This document shows positions 45,848-54,208 of a DNA stretch of 64,000 bases, one piece after another. Made by a program: the position numbers and the translations under genes. Numbering within the stretch: position 1 is the stretch's first letter; each line of letters begins with the position of its first letter. Origin of the DNA: a bacterium (GTDB lineage Bacteria; Electryoneota; RPQS01); contig JAHDVH010000002.1 of NCBI GenBank assembly GCA_023382385.1, forward strand, positions 124,001 through 188,000, written 5' to 3'. The notes under the pieces are model-generated. The model ran no database searches. It was not told where the DNA came from and saw only the letters and a program-made list of their open reading frames with translations.

Positions 45848-46924
45848 TTGGCGGGAAAAGCAACTTTGCGCGACTTCAGCTTTGAGCAGCAGATAGCGGT
45901 GCGGGCGAGCGAGCTGGGGTTCGACCTGTGCGGTGTATCGCGAGCCGAAGCCCCGCAGCGCGGTGCGCATTTCCGCTCGTGGCTTGCCGAAGGCATGGCC
46001 GGCACGATGACCTATTTGAACCGCACGGCGGAACGCAGACTCGACCCGCAGAAGGTGCTGCCGGGAGTTCGCAGTTTCATTTCGGTCGGACAGTCTTATT
46101 TCACGGGATTGTTGCCCGACGAGGTGCGGCAGGACCCGTCACGCGGGATAATTGCCAGCTACGCATGGGGTCAGGACTATCACGACTTGATGGGGCATGC
46201 GCTTGCAGAGCTTGCCGACTTTGTGCAGTCACTTGCGCGGGATGTTCAGACGAAGAGCTACGTGGATACAGGGCCGGTGTTGGAGCGCGAAGTCGCAGAG
46301 CGCGCGGGGCTGGGATTCATCGGGAAGAACACGCTGTTGATTCATCCGCGCATGGGCTCGCAGCTGTTTCTCGGAGAGATCTTGACGACACTCGAGCTTG
46401 TGCCGACAAGTGCGCCGCGGATGCCGTCCTGCGGGAGTTGCACGAGATGTTTGGAGAGTTGTCCGACGTATGCTTTTCCGACTGCGTATGTGCTGGATTC
46501 GCGAAAGTGCATTTCTTACCTGACAATTGAGTATCGCGGCTCTATTCCAATTGAGCTTCGCTCAAGAATAGGCAATCATGTCTTCGGCTGCGACGATTGT
46601 CAGACTTGCTGTCCGTGGGTGAATCGTTTCTCAACCCGCACACGCCAGCAAGCATACGAGAATGTGCTGGAAAGGAAAGCTCCGAGACTGACAAGACTTG
46701 CCAAGCTGACCGAAACTGAGTTCCTGGAAATGTTCAGAAGGAGTCCGGTGCTCAGACCGAAGTATGAAGGGTTCATGCGGAATGTGGCTGTTGCCCTCGG
46801 CAACTGGAAGTCGCGTGATGCGCTGGATGCGCTTGCGCCGTTGGCAAATCATGAGAGTTTGCTGGTGCGCGAGCACGCGGAGTGGGCGGTCCGAGCTATT
46901 CTTGAAGCGATTGAGGACAAGTAA
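45848..46924 (+). CDS. queG: Epoxyqueuosine reductase QueG
   Basis: A 358-residue iron-sulfur protein that reduces epoxyqueuosine to queuosine in tRNA, using cobalamin. It has the N-terminal catalytic domain (DLCGVSRAEAP, MTYL.R..E.R.DP..VLPGVRS) and two 4Fe-4S clusters: CGSCTRCLESCP with a later CISY, and CDDCQTCCPW. VDTGPVLEREVAERAGLGFIGKNT is the family signature. HEAT-like repeats end the protein. Start is TTG at 45848; no better codon is available in this short gap. Pairs with the divergent precursor transporter. Confidence 0.93.
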   Translation: MAGKATLRDFSFEQQIAVRASELGFDLCGVSRAEAPQRGAHFRSWLAEGMAGTMTYLNRTAERRLDPQKVLPGVRSFISVGQSYFTGLLPDEVRQDPSRGIIASYAWGQDYHDLMGHALAELADFVQSLARDVQTKSYVDTGPVLEREVAERAGLGFIGKNTLLIHPRMGSQLFLGEILTTLELVPTSAPRMPSCGSCTRCLESCPTYAFPTAYVLDSRKCISYLTIEYRGSIPIELRSRIGNHVFGCDDCQTCCPWVNRFSTRTRQQAYENVLERKAPRLTRLAKLTETEFLEMFRRSPVLRPKYEGFMRNVAVALGNWKSRDALDALAPLANHESLLVREHAEWAVRAILEAIEDK

Positions 46925-47057
46925 CGGAAGAAATTCTGCGGACAGCGGAGACCTTGGCGGCAGCGAGGGCCTGGAGCTGAGGTAGAGAAGGCAGACGAAT
47001 TGGACATAATATACGACAGAATATAGAAGTTGTCAAGAAAATTTTGGCAAATTAACA

Positions 47058-47077
47058 AACAAATGTAAACATTTGTT
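47058..47077. promoter_or_regulatory. Perfect 8-bp inverted repeat, possible operator
   Basis: AACAAATG-TAAA-CATTTGTT is a 20-bp dyad in A+T-rich DNA between queG and the NtrC-like gene. There is no T-run, so it looks more like a protein-binding site than a terminator, but no promoter is evident next to it. Confidence 0.35.
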
Positions 47078-47151
47078 CAGTATGTTATTGCACCGGATTG
47101 GCACTGGACTTACACACAAAACTACCGAAGCCGAGAGGCGTTCGAGGATAG

Positions 47152-47180
47152 AAAAGGGCAGCCGTCGGGCTGCCCTTTTT
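47152..47180. terminator. Bidirectional terminator between queG and the NtrC-like gene
   Basis: A 12-bp stem (47152-47163 with 47168-47179), 4-base loop and A/T flanks. It lies 20 bases after the minus-strand NtrC-like stop and 228 bases after queG. Confidence 0.85.
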
Positions 47181-47199
47181 CCGTGGTTTTAGTCGGGAT

Positions 47200-48759
47200 T
47201 TACTCGTCTTCGGGATGAAGGTCAATCCCTAAGTCTTTGGCCTTCTTCCAGAGAGTGGTGCGGTCGATTTGCAGCACGCGCGCGGCTTTCAGCACATGGC
47301 CGTTGGCGGCGAGCATCGCATTCTCGATGAATTGCTTTTCGAAGGCACGGACTGCCTGCTTCAGCGGGCCGAGGGTCATCGCGGCCTCCGGCAACGTGCC
47401 GTTTCCGTTGTTCGAGGCCGGTGCGGAATGCGGCGCCGCCTGGGGCAACGGATAATTGGTCGGCGGAGTCAGACTGTAGTTTTCCGTCGAAGCAATCGGC
47501 TGTTTGAGGAACTGCATGGTCGCCGCAGTGATGGTCGTTCCCGATGACGCGAGAATGGCGCGTTCGATGACGTTTTCCAGTTCGCGGACGTTGCCGGGCC
47601 ACGGATGCGAAAGCAGCATGGCCATCGCGTCGTCAGTGAAGGTGAAGTGTCCCTTCTGCAGGCGGCCGCCGATTTTGTCGAGGAAGTGCGCGCAGAGCAT
47701 CGGGATGTCTTCCTTGCGCTCGCGGAGCGGCGGAATCGTGATGGGTACGACATTCAGCCGATAATAGAGATCCATGCGGAAGCGCCCTTCCTGAATCATT
47801 CGTTCGAGGTCGCGGTTGGTCGCCGTGACGACGCGAATGTTGACAGGAATTTTGCGGCTGCCGCCGAGCCGTTCGATTTCGCGATCCTGCAGGACGTTGA
47901 GCAGTTTGACCTGCGTGGAGAGTGAGAGCTCGCCGATTTCATCCAGAAAGATCGTGCCGCCGTTGGCCTGTTCAAACTTTCCGATGCGGGTTTGCTTGGC
48001 ATCGGTGAAGGCGCCTTTTTCGTGACCGAAGAGCTCGGATTCGAGCAAGGTTTCTGGCAACGCGGCGCAGTTGACCTTGACGAACGGCTTTTCAGAGCGC
48101 GGGCCTTCGAAGTGCAGGGCACGGGCAACGAGTTCCTTGCCGGCGCCGGTTTCCGCGCGAATCAGGACCGTCGTATCGACGAACGCGACTTCGCGGATAG
48201 CATCAAAGACTTTGTGCATGGCGGGCGAGCGTCCCACAAGTCCGCCGAGTTTGTGATCCCCGCCGAGCCGGCGCTTGAGCTTTTCCACTTCCCCCACGAG
48301 GCGAAGATTGGAAAGCGCAGCCTCGACCGTCCGCGCGAGCAGACGTGGTTCGAGGGGCTGGGATACAAAGTTAGTGGCGCCGTTCTCCATGGCTTCGACA
48401 ATCCGCTCGGAGCGATCATTCTCCGAGTAGATGACGACGGGCAGGCGCAGGTGACGTGAGCGGATGTCCCCGATCAGGGAGACACCCGAAGTCCCCTTCA
48501 AGTCCAAATCACAGAGGACGACGTCAACGGTTTCGGTCTCCAGGCGGTTGAGCACATTGCCCGGATCAGTTTCCGTGAGGACGCGATATCCTCCCTCGGC
48601 GCGCAGCGAACTCGAGACGTGTTCGAGCGCGGAAGTTTCCTCGTCTACAATCAGCAGTGTCGGTTCCGACATTTTCCGGGTCTCCCGTTTCCAATGTCCA
48701 TTCGTTACTATCCATAATACATCCTTTCCCTCGGCAAAAGCTGGGCCGAGCTGATACAT
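47200..48759 (-). CDS. Sigma54-dependent NtrC-family response regulator
   Basis: A 519-residue activator. Receiver domain about 34-155 (phospho-Asp84), AAA+ domain about 170-400 with Walker A ETGAGKE (203-209), the sigma54-contact loop GAFTDA (249-254, normally GAFTGA) and Walker B GTIFLDE; Fis-type HTH at the C-terminus (AARVLQIDRTTLWKKAKDLGI). The receiver's conserved Lys is Gln134 (FVSQPLE), which may impair signalling. ATG at 48759 has a strong AAGGAGG; ATG at 48672 begins directly at the receiver (MSEPTLLIVDEE) but has a poor site. It should activate sigma54 promoters; targets unknown. Has its own TTGACA promoter. Confidence 0.9.
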   Translation of the reverse strand: MYQLGPAFAEGKDVLWIVTNGHWKRETRKMSEPTLLIVDEETSALEHVSSSLRAEGGYRVLTETDPGNVLNRLETETVDVVLCDLDLKGTSGVSLIGDIRSRHLRLPVVIYSENDRSERIVEAMENGATNFVSQPLEPRLLARTVEAALSNLRLVGEVEKLKRRLGGDHKLGGLVGRSPAMHKVFDAIREVAFVDTTVLIRAETGAGKELVARALHFEGPRSEKPFVKVNCAALPETLLESELFGHEKGAFTDAKQTRIGKFEQANGGTIFLDEIGELSLSTQVKLLNVLQDREIERLGGSRKIPVNIRVVTATNRDLERMIQEGRFRMDLYYRLNVVPITIPPLRERKEDIPMLCAHFLDKIGGRLQKGHFTFTDDAMAMLLSHPWPGNVRELENVIERAILASSGTTITAATMQFLKQPIASTENYSLTPPTNYPLPQAAPHSAPASNNGNGTLPEAAMTLGPLKQAVRAFEKQFIENAMLAANGHVLKAARVLQIDRTTLWKKAKDLGIDLHPEDE

Positions 48760-48826
48760 CGCAACCTCCTTGTTCATCCGTTACAACATCGGGAAAGCCC
48801 CGAGAACTGAATCTGCTATCCTCCTT

Positions 48827-48855
48827 GAAATACAGGGGAAGGGTTAGTTTGTCAA
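48827..48855 (-). promoter_or_regulatory. Promoter of the NtrC-like gene
   Basis: On the minus strand TTGACA (48855-48850) and TATTTC (48832-48827) are 17 bases apart. The start lies near 48820, about 60 bases before the ATG. Confidence 0.5.
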
Positions 48856-48944
48856 CATAACAGTTTGCAGAGCAAAAGCCAAAGAGTCAAGGGAAAAGGG
48901 CTAAAAATGTCGAGAACTTTCTACGGGGAATAAAGACTCCAAAT

Positions 48945-48973
48945 TTGACAATTCAGGCTCAGGAAGGTATATT
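48945..48973 (+). promoter_or_regulatory. Promoter of the dapA operon
   Basis: TTGACA (48945-48950) and TATATT (48968-48973) with ideal 17-base spacing. Start predicted near 48980, 65 bases before dapA. It is divergent from the NtrC-like promoter about 90 bp away. Confidence 0.7.
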
Positions 48974-49044
48974 TCTAATTCGGGAATTTTGGGTATGTTG
49001 CAAAGGGCAAACGTACCGGACGGGCTTACAAACTCCATAACAAC

Positions 49045-49932
49045 ATGAATTTCTATACTGGTTTATGGGTCGCGGTGGTGACCCCGTTCAGAAAAGGGCA
49101 GATTGACGAGGCGGCCCTGCAAAATCTGGTCACTGAGCTTGCGAATCGCGGAACAGACGGGTTTGTGCCGCTGGGGACAACCGGGGAAGCATCCGTCCTC
49201 TCACGGGAGGAGCGGAGACGGGTCATCCAGTTGGTTTTGGAGGCTGCAAAAGGGCGGCCTGTCGTCCCGGGCTGTGGCACAAATTCCACAGAGCAAACGA
49301 TAGAATTGGTGCGGGAGGCCAAGCAACTGGGCGTCCAAGGTGCTATGGTTATCACACCGTATTACAACAAACCGACTCAAGAGGGCCTGTATGCCCACTT
49401 CAAAGCGGTGCACGACGCATCGGATTTGCCGCTGATGCTCTATAATGTGCCGGGTCGGACCAGCGTCAACATGCTTCCGGAGACCGCAGTGCGGCTGGCC
49501 GAGCTGCCGAGAGTAGCCTCTTTGAAAGAGGCTTCAGGCAATCTTGACCAGATTTCCGAGATTTGCCACCGAGTAGAGAGCAAGATAACTGTCCTCTCGG
49601 GCGATGATTCGCTGACCCTGCCGATTCTGGCGGTGGGAGGCGTGGGGGTTGTGTCGGTTGCCGCGCACGTCTGCACGGACGTAATGAAAGGGATGTTGAG
49701 CGCGTTTTCGCGGGCGGATCTGGAAACCGCAAGGTTGCTGCATCATACGCTGCAGCCGCTGGCGAAGGCGATGTTCCTCGAAACGAGTCCCGCTCCGGTG
49801 AAATTCGCACTTTCGGAATTAGGGAAGATCGCGAACGAACTGCGCCTGCCGCTGGTGCCGGTCAAGGCCGAAACGGAGGCCAAGATTCGCGCAGCTATCG
49901 CAGCGTATCTGGAGCCGGTCTATGTCGCATAG
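49045..49932 (+). CDS. dapA: 4-hydroxy-tetrahydrodipicolinate synthase DapA
   Basis: A 295-residue class I aldolase that condenses pyruvate with aspartate semialdehyde in the lysine/diaminopimelate pathway. Motifs: GTTGE near the N-terminus, YYNKPTQEGLYAHF, YNVPGRTSVNM with catalytic Tyr, and Schiff-base Lys in SLKEASGN. Length is normal. It overlaps dapB by 11 bases, so the two are coupled. First gene of a lysine-pathway operon. Confidence 0.95.
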   Translation: MNFYTGLWVAVVTPFRKGQIDEAALQNLVTELANRGTDGFVPLGTTGEASVLSREERRRVIQLVLEAAKGRPVVPGCGTNSTEQTIELVREAKQLGVQGAMVITPYYNKPTQEGLYAHFKAVHDASDLPLMLYNVPGRTSVNMLPETAVRLAELPRVASLKEASGNLDQISEICHRVESKITVLSGDDSLTLPILAVGGVGVVSVAAHVCTDVMKGMLSAFSRADLETARLLHHTLQPLAKAMFLETSPAPVKFALSELGKIANELRLPLVPVKAETEAKIRAAIAAYLEPVYVA

Positions 49933-50644
49933 CAAGCAGCCGATTCATGCCGCACTGTTCGGTGCAGCGGGGAGAATGGGGAAAGTAATCTTGCACGAGA
50001 CCCGGCTGAGCGGCCGGATTAAAGTGACCAATGCCTACGATCCTGCTGGTGCGGGGATGTATTTTGACGACTTGCTGATCCAGCCGAACTGCTACGGCAT
50101 GCACGACCACGTGGAAGTGGCGATTGATTTTTCTCTGGCCAAGGCGGTGGAGGAGAATGTCAGATACTGCCGCAAAGCCGGAGTGAACTATGTGTGCGGC
50201 GTGACGGGACTCTCGGAGACGACCCATCACGCGCTGCGTGAGGCGGCCAAGGAGATTGCCGTGCTGTGGGCACCGAACATGTCTCCGGCGATGAATGTGC
50301 TGTTTGCACTGGCTGCGGAAGCCACGGCCGCACTGCCTGAATACAAGGTCTATCTATCCGAGTCGCATCACACCCAGAAGCTGGATGCGCCGTCGGGCAC
50401 GGCGGTGCGCATAAGCGAGATTGTGCAGGACACGATTGGCCGGAAGCCGGAAGTGTTCTCTCTGCGCATGGGAGACGTGGTCGGCGAGCACACGCTGGTC
50501 CTGGGCGGACACGGCGAACGGTTGGAAATCACGCATCGTGCCGATTCGCGCGCGGTGTTTGCGCACGGTGCCTTGCGCGCGGCGGAGTGGCTGGTCGGAC
50601 AACCGGCAGGGTTTTACAGCATGGCGGACGTGCTGGGGTTATGA
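49922..50644 (+). CDS. dapB: 4-hydroxy-tetrahydrodipicolinate reductase DapB
   Basis: A 240-residue reductase. NAD(P)-binding GAAGRMG (14-20), catalytic region SESHHTQKLDAPSGTA with the two His, and C-terminal EITHRADSRAVFAHGALRAAEWL are the family pattern. It follows dapA in the pathway. Its stop overlaps the ATG of the next gene (ATGA), an exported T9SS protein, which is unusual company. Confidence 0.93.
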   Translation: MSHSKQPIHAALFGAAGRMGKVILHETRLSGRIKVTNAYDPAGAGMYFDDLLIQPNCYGMHDHVEVAIDFSLAKAVEENVRYCRKAGVNYVCGVTGLSETTHHALREAAKEIAVLWAPNMSPAMNVLFALAAEATAALPEYKVYLSESHHTQKLDAPSGTAVRISEIVQDTIGRKPEVFSLRMGDVVGEHTLVLGGHGERLEITHRADSRAVFAHGALRAAEWLVGQPAGFYSMADVLGL

Positions 50645-52389
50645 TCAAGGCGCGTAACATGCGTTACGTCTTACTCTCTTTGCTGCTTTCTTCCATTTCT
50701 TTCTCCCAGTCCATCCCACCGGATTCGGTGTGGACGTTTGCGTACGATGACGGCGGGGATGAATTCTTTTACGACGCATTGGAATTGGAGGACGGATATC
50801 TGCTGTGCGGCAGGGCTGGCGCAGATGCGTTGTTGCTCAAGATTGGCCGTGACGGGCGTGTTGTTTGGCAGCAGAGGTTTGCCTTCGACCAGCCGCGCAG
50901 GTTCACGAAGCTACCATCAGTCGGCCGCGTCTGGGGAGAAATCACGAATTCAACCGGCACCGGGCAAAACATCTTCAAAGTTCATTTTGATTCTTTGGGC
51001 CGGTTTGTTGAAGAGGAAGTCATTGGCGATGAAGCCGCACCTCTGCGTGTGCTGGCTGAAGCAACGACGACATACTCTGACGATGAAGAGGGTTACTTAT
51101 TGGTTTACACAAGCCGCGTGGCGGGTGAAACCGAAAACTCGATCTTCCGGTATGAGTGCTGCGGCACAGTTTCCAACACGCAGCTGACCAGCGGACGCGG
51201 TGACCTTGCGCTTGCGGAAGACAGGCATTTCGATTTTGCCATCTGCGGGAGGACTCGAGAGCAGGATAGCTACAGTCTTGACGGACTTCTTGTTTGGAGA
51301 CGCTATCCAGAAGATCCGGCCGACTTGTTTCGACGTGCGGAATACGGCGGTTCGGAAGATGATTGGTTTAACGATCTCACGGGACAAGACGGTTTGACAC
51401 CCTATGTTTTGTGCGGCGGCAGTCGCAGTGAATCAAACGGATCATCGGACTTGTGGGTAATGGGCGTATCGGACACGGGAGCCGTGCGCTGGTCGCGCCA
51501 CTTCGGCGGTCTTTCCTATGAAGACGGCGTGGAAATTGTCAGCTCTGACGATGACGGTTTTATCATCGCGGGGAATTTTTCATCTGAAGATATCGACTTC
51601 GAGCAATCGGATTTCTGGCTGCTGAAGGTTGATGAGAACGGCGACAGCGTGTGGTCGGTGCTGGCGGGCGGAGAAGAAGCGGATCGTTGCGAGGGGATGA
51701 TCCAGACGGAGCACGGATTTCTGCTGTTCGGCGCGTCGCAATCATTTGCCGTGCCGGGGTGGGACGCCTGCGCGATGCTGTTGGCCTATGTGCCGGACCT
51801 TGCTGCGGCGCCATCGAGTTTGAATTTCGGACCGGTGCAAGTCGGAGACAGCGCGACGCGGGTGCTGCATCTTATCAACACGGGTTCGAACACGCTGACA
51901 GTGACGGATATACAAGGGACGGATGCCTATCACGCGAATTTCAACGGTCCCGCGACCATTGCACTGGGCGAAACACTGAGCGTCACGACGGTATTTACAC
52001 CGCCGAGCACGGGGAATCACGTGGACACACTACGCATATTCAGCGACGCGATTTCCGGAGTGAAGATTGTGCGTTGTCTGGGCGCGGGACTTGTAGCGCA
52101 TGCCGACGACGCCGGCTTGCTGCCGCGAGCGTTTGCCTTGCATCCTCCCTACCCGAATCCGTTCAACCCCGGCACGAGTATCTCGTTTGACTTGCCGCGC
52201 GATTCGGAGATGACAATGGAAATTTACGATGTGTCAGGCCGGTTGGTCCGAACGTTGTTCGCAGGGTCGCTCCCGGCCGGCAGCCATCGCATGGTGTTTG
52301 AGGCGGACGCGTTGGCGACAGGACTGTATTTCGCAGCACTGCGTGCGGGCGAGTATCACGGTGTGCAAAAGCTGATGCTGGTGAAGTGA
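50641..52389 (+). CDS. T9SS-sorted exported protein with Asp/Gly-rich repeats
   Basis: A 582-residue protein. The signal peptide begins at an internal Met (MRYVLLSLLLSSISFSQ); ATG at 50641 overlaps the dapB stop, ATG at 50659 is the alternative. The N-terminal two thirds consist of propeller-like repeats (DGYLLCGRAGAD, DGFIIAGNFSSED, HGFLLFGASQS), each with a W and DG turn. A choice-of-anchor/ASPM-SPD-2-Hydin-like Ig domain follows (PSSLNFGPVQVGDSATR, about 400-500). The T9SS type A sorting domain has PYPNPFNPGTSISFDLP and ends KLMLVK. No enzymatic motif. Sits inside the lysine operon without an obvious metabolic link. Confidence 0.85.
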   Translation: MIKARNMRYVLLSLLLSSISFSQSIPPDSVWTFAYDDGGDEFFYDALELEDGYLLCGRAGADALLLKIGRDGRVVWQQRFAFDQPRRFTKLPSVGRVWGEITNSTGTGQNIFKVHFDSLGRFVEEEVIGDEAAPLRVLAEATTTYSDDEEGYLLVYTSRVAGETENSIFRYECCGTVSNTQLTSGRGDLALAEDRHFDFAICGRTREQDSYSLDGLLVWRRYPEDPADLFRRAEYGGSEDDWFNDLTGQDGLTPYVLCGGSRSESNGSSDLWVMGVSDTGAVRWSRHFGGLSYEDGVEIVSSDDDGFIIAGNFSSEDIDFEQSDFWLLKVDENGDSVWSVLAGGEEADRCEGMIQTEHGFLLFGASQSFAVPGWDACAMLLAYVPDLAAAPSSLNFGPVQVGDSATRVLHLINTGSNTLTVTDIQGTDAYHANFNGPATIALGETLSVTTVFTPPSTGNHVDTLRIFSDAISGVKIVRCLGAGLVAHADDAGLLPRAFALHPPYPNPFNPGTSISFDLPRDSEMTMEIYDVSGRLVRTLFAGSLPAGSHRMVFEADALATGLYFAALRAGEYHGVQKLMLVK

Positions 52390-52955
52390 GAATCCTGCTT
52401 GGGGTGCTTCTTGGCGCACTGCTGCTGGCGGCGTGCGAGAGCGATGATAAACCATCGCAGGGTCAGTCTTACGAAATCGTTGCGGGGGACACGCTGATTA
52501 CGATTCCCGCAACAGCAGCGGCCTTTGCGACCGAGCGCTTTGAGCTGCAAGCCTATCTGTTGCGCGAGTATCAGGTCGCGCGCGATCCGAATCTTCCGCG
52601 CGACGGAGGCTCGCCGTTCGCCGGCACGCTGCTCGAGTGGAAGTCTCTACCGTGGAGCGTCCGGCAGACCTTTCTTATCGCGCCCTACACCCACGACGTG
52701 TTGACGGACTCACTCGCGCTCTATTTCTACATGATCGGCACATACGGCACGCAATTCGGCTACGGCTGGAGGGATACGTACGATTCTGAGGCGGACTTGT
52801 GGAATAGTGCTCTGAGGCCGTGGCTCCGCCCTGCGGATTCGACCTTGACACCGGACAACCCCGGAACACTTGAGTTTGACGGAGGATTGGGCGACATGAT
52901 TGAGTATCGGGGAATGTGGGGATTTGAATTGCTAATGGAAATTTCTCGAAATTGA
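52386..52955 (+). CDS. Uncharacterised lipoprotein in the lysine operon
   Basis: A 189-residue lipoprotein: signal peptide with lipobox LAAC (Cys at about 17), then a soluble domain of no recognised family, rich in Trp/Tyr and Asp. Start is GTG overlapping the stop codon of the previous gene by 4 bases, and lysC begins 5 bases after its stop, so it is firmly in the operon. Function unknown; it may have been carried along with the upstream T9SS gene. Confidence 0.65.
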   Translation: MRILLGVLLGALLLAACESDDKPSQGQSYEIVAGDTLITIPATAAAFATERFELQAYLLREYQVARDPNLPRDGGSPFAGTLLEWKSLPWSVRQTFLIAPYTHDVLTDSLALYFYMIGTYGTQFGYGWRDTYDSEADLWNSALRPWLRPADSTLTPDNPGTLEFDGGLGDMIEYRGMWGFELLMEISRN

Positions 52956-52959
52956 ATAG

Positions 52960-54135
52960 ATGCCGAACCTGATCATCCAGAAATACGGTGGGAAGACACT
53001 CGCGACGCCCGAAGATATCTTGCAGGTGGCGCGGCTGGTGCATGAGCGCGTTAAGAACGGAACTCAAGTCGTCGTCGTGGTTTCGGCACTGGCGGACACA
53101 ACGGATCAATATGTGGCGATGGCGCGGTCGGTCAATCCGCAGCCGCGCGGCCGTGAATTGGACGTGCTGCTCTCGACTGGTGAACGCGTGGCGATTGCGA
53201 TGCTCGCGCTCGCATTGAATTCAATTGAGAACGACATCGCCGTCTCCCTGACGGGTGCGCAGGCGGGCATCATCACGGATACGCTGCACACAGCGGCACG
53301 GATTGTGGACGTGCGGCCGTTACGGGTGCGTGAAGTACTCGAGCAGGGCAGGATACCGGTGATTGCGGGCTATCAGGGAATTACTACCGACAAGAATATT
53401 TCGACGCTCGGACGTGGTGGCACGGACGCAACGGCTGTTGCATTGGCCGTGGCGCTGGGCGCGGAGCGGGTGGAATTTATGAAAGATGTCGCCGGAGTGG
53501 CCAGCGCAGATCCGAAGCTGGTTACTACGGCACGGATTCTGCCCAGTCTTGACTATCAGGATGCGCTGGCAATGATGGGTTGCGGGGCAAAGATTTTGCA
53601 GGTTCCGGCAGTCGAGATGGCCGCCGAATTCAAGATGGAGCTTGCGATCGGCAACTCCAAGACCGGCGTGGCGGGCACGATTATCACGGATAAACCACTG
53701 GCGCGCCGGACACTTGCGGCGATTGTGCATACGCCGGCCGCACTTCTGACAATGGACCGCATGGAGTTCAACTTTGTGGAGCGCGGCTTGCGGGAACAGG
53801 GGATCCTGCCGCTCTACCTGCGCGGCGGCGAGCAGCCGCTGGCCGTCTTCAAGGGCAGCGATGAGCCTCACCTGCTGTTTCCACGGTTTGCGGCAAGATT
53901 GGAGCGGTCTTACGACGCGATTTCGCTGTTCGGACCGGGTGCCGGGGGTGTTGGGATGCTGGCGGATCGCGTGGCGGGTTGCCTTGAACCCTATCGAGCA
54001 AGTTTGCGGGAAGAATTGTATCTTGAGGATCGTCTGATTTTGCTGGCCCCTCATTCGATTGCCGGTGAACTTGTGCGCCAATTGCACGAACTATGTCTAA
54101 GCATTGACCACACCGACGTTCATGCACAAAAATAA
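52960..54135 (+). CDS. lysC: Aspartate kinase (aspartokinase)
   Basis: A 391-residue amino-acid kinase that phosphorylates aspartate, the first step toward lysine, threonine and methionine. It has LLSTGERVA, GFQG-type IAGYQGITTD, GRGGTDATAVALAVALGA and VEFMKDVAGVASADPK. The usual KFGGTS is KYGGKT (8-13), with Lys where Thr is expected. The C-terminal regulatory (ACT) part is divergent but of normal length. Its place with dapA and dapB supports the lysine role. Confidence 0.88.
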   Translation: MPNLIIQKYGGKTLATPEDILQVARLVHERVKNGTQVVVVVSALADTTDQYVAMARSVNPQPRGRELDVLLSTGERVAIAMLALALNSIENDIAVSLTGAQAGIITDTLHTAARIVDVRPLRVREVLEQGRIPVIAGYQGITTDKNISTLGRGGTDATAVALAVALGAERVEFMKDVAGVASADPKLVTTARILPSLDYQDALAMMGCGAKILQVPAVEMAAEFKMELAIGNSKTGVAGTIITDKPLARRTLAAIVHTPAALLTMDRMEFNFVERGLREQGILPLYLRGGEQPLAVFKGSDEPHLLFPRFAARLERSYDAISLFGPGAGGVGMLADRVAGCLEPYRASLREELYLEDRLILLAPHSIAGELVRQLHELCLSIDHTDVHAQK

Positions 54136-54208
54136 CTCTTGCGTCACCGGCTGTGTTGGGGAGAGCTTCGCCGATTGACCTATTGCTACTCATTCTAAGA
54201 ATCACACC

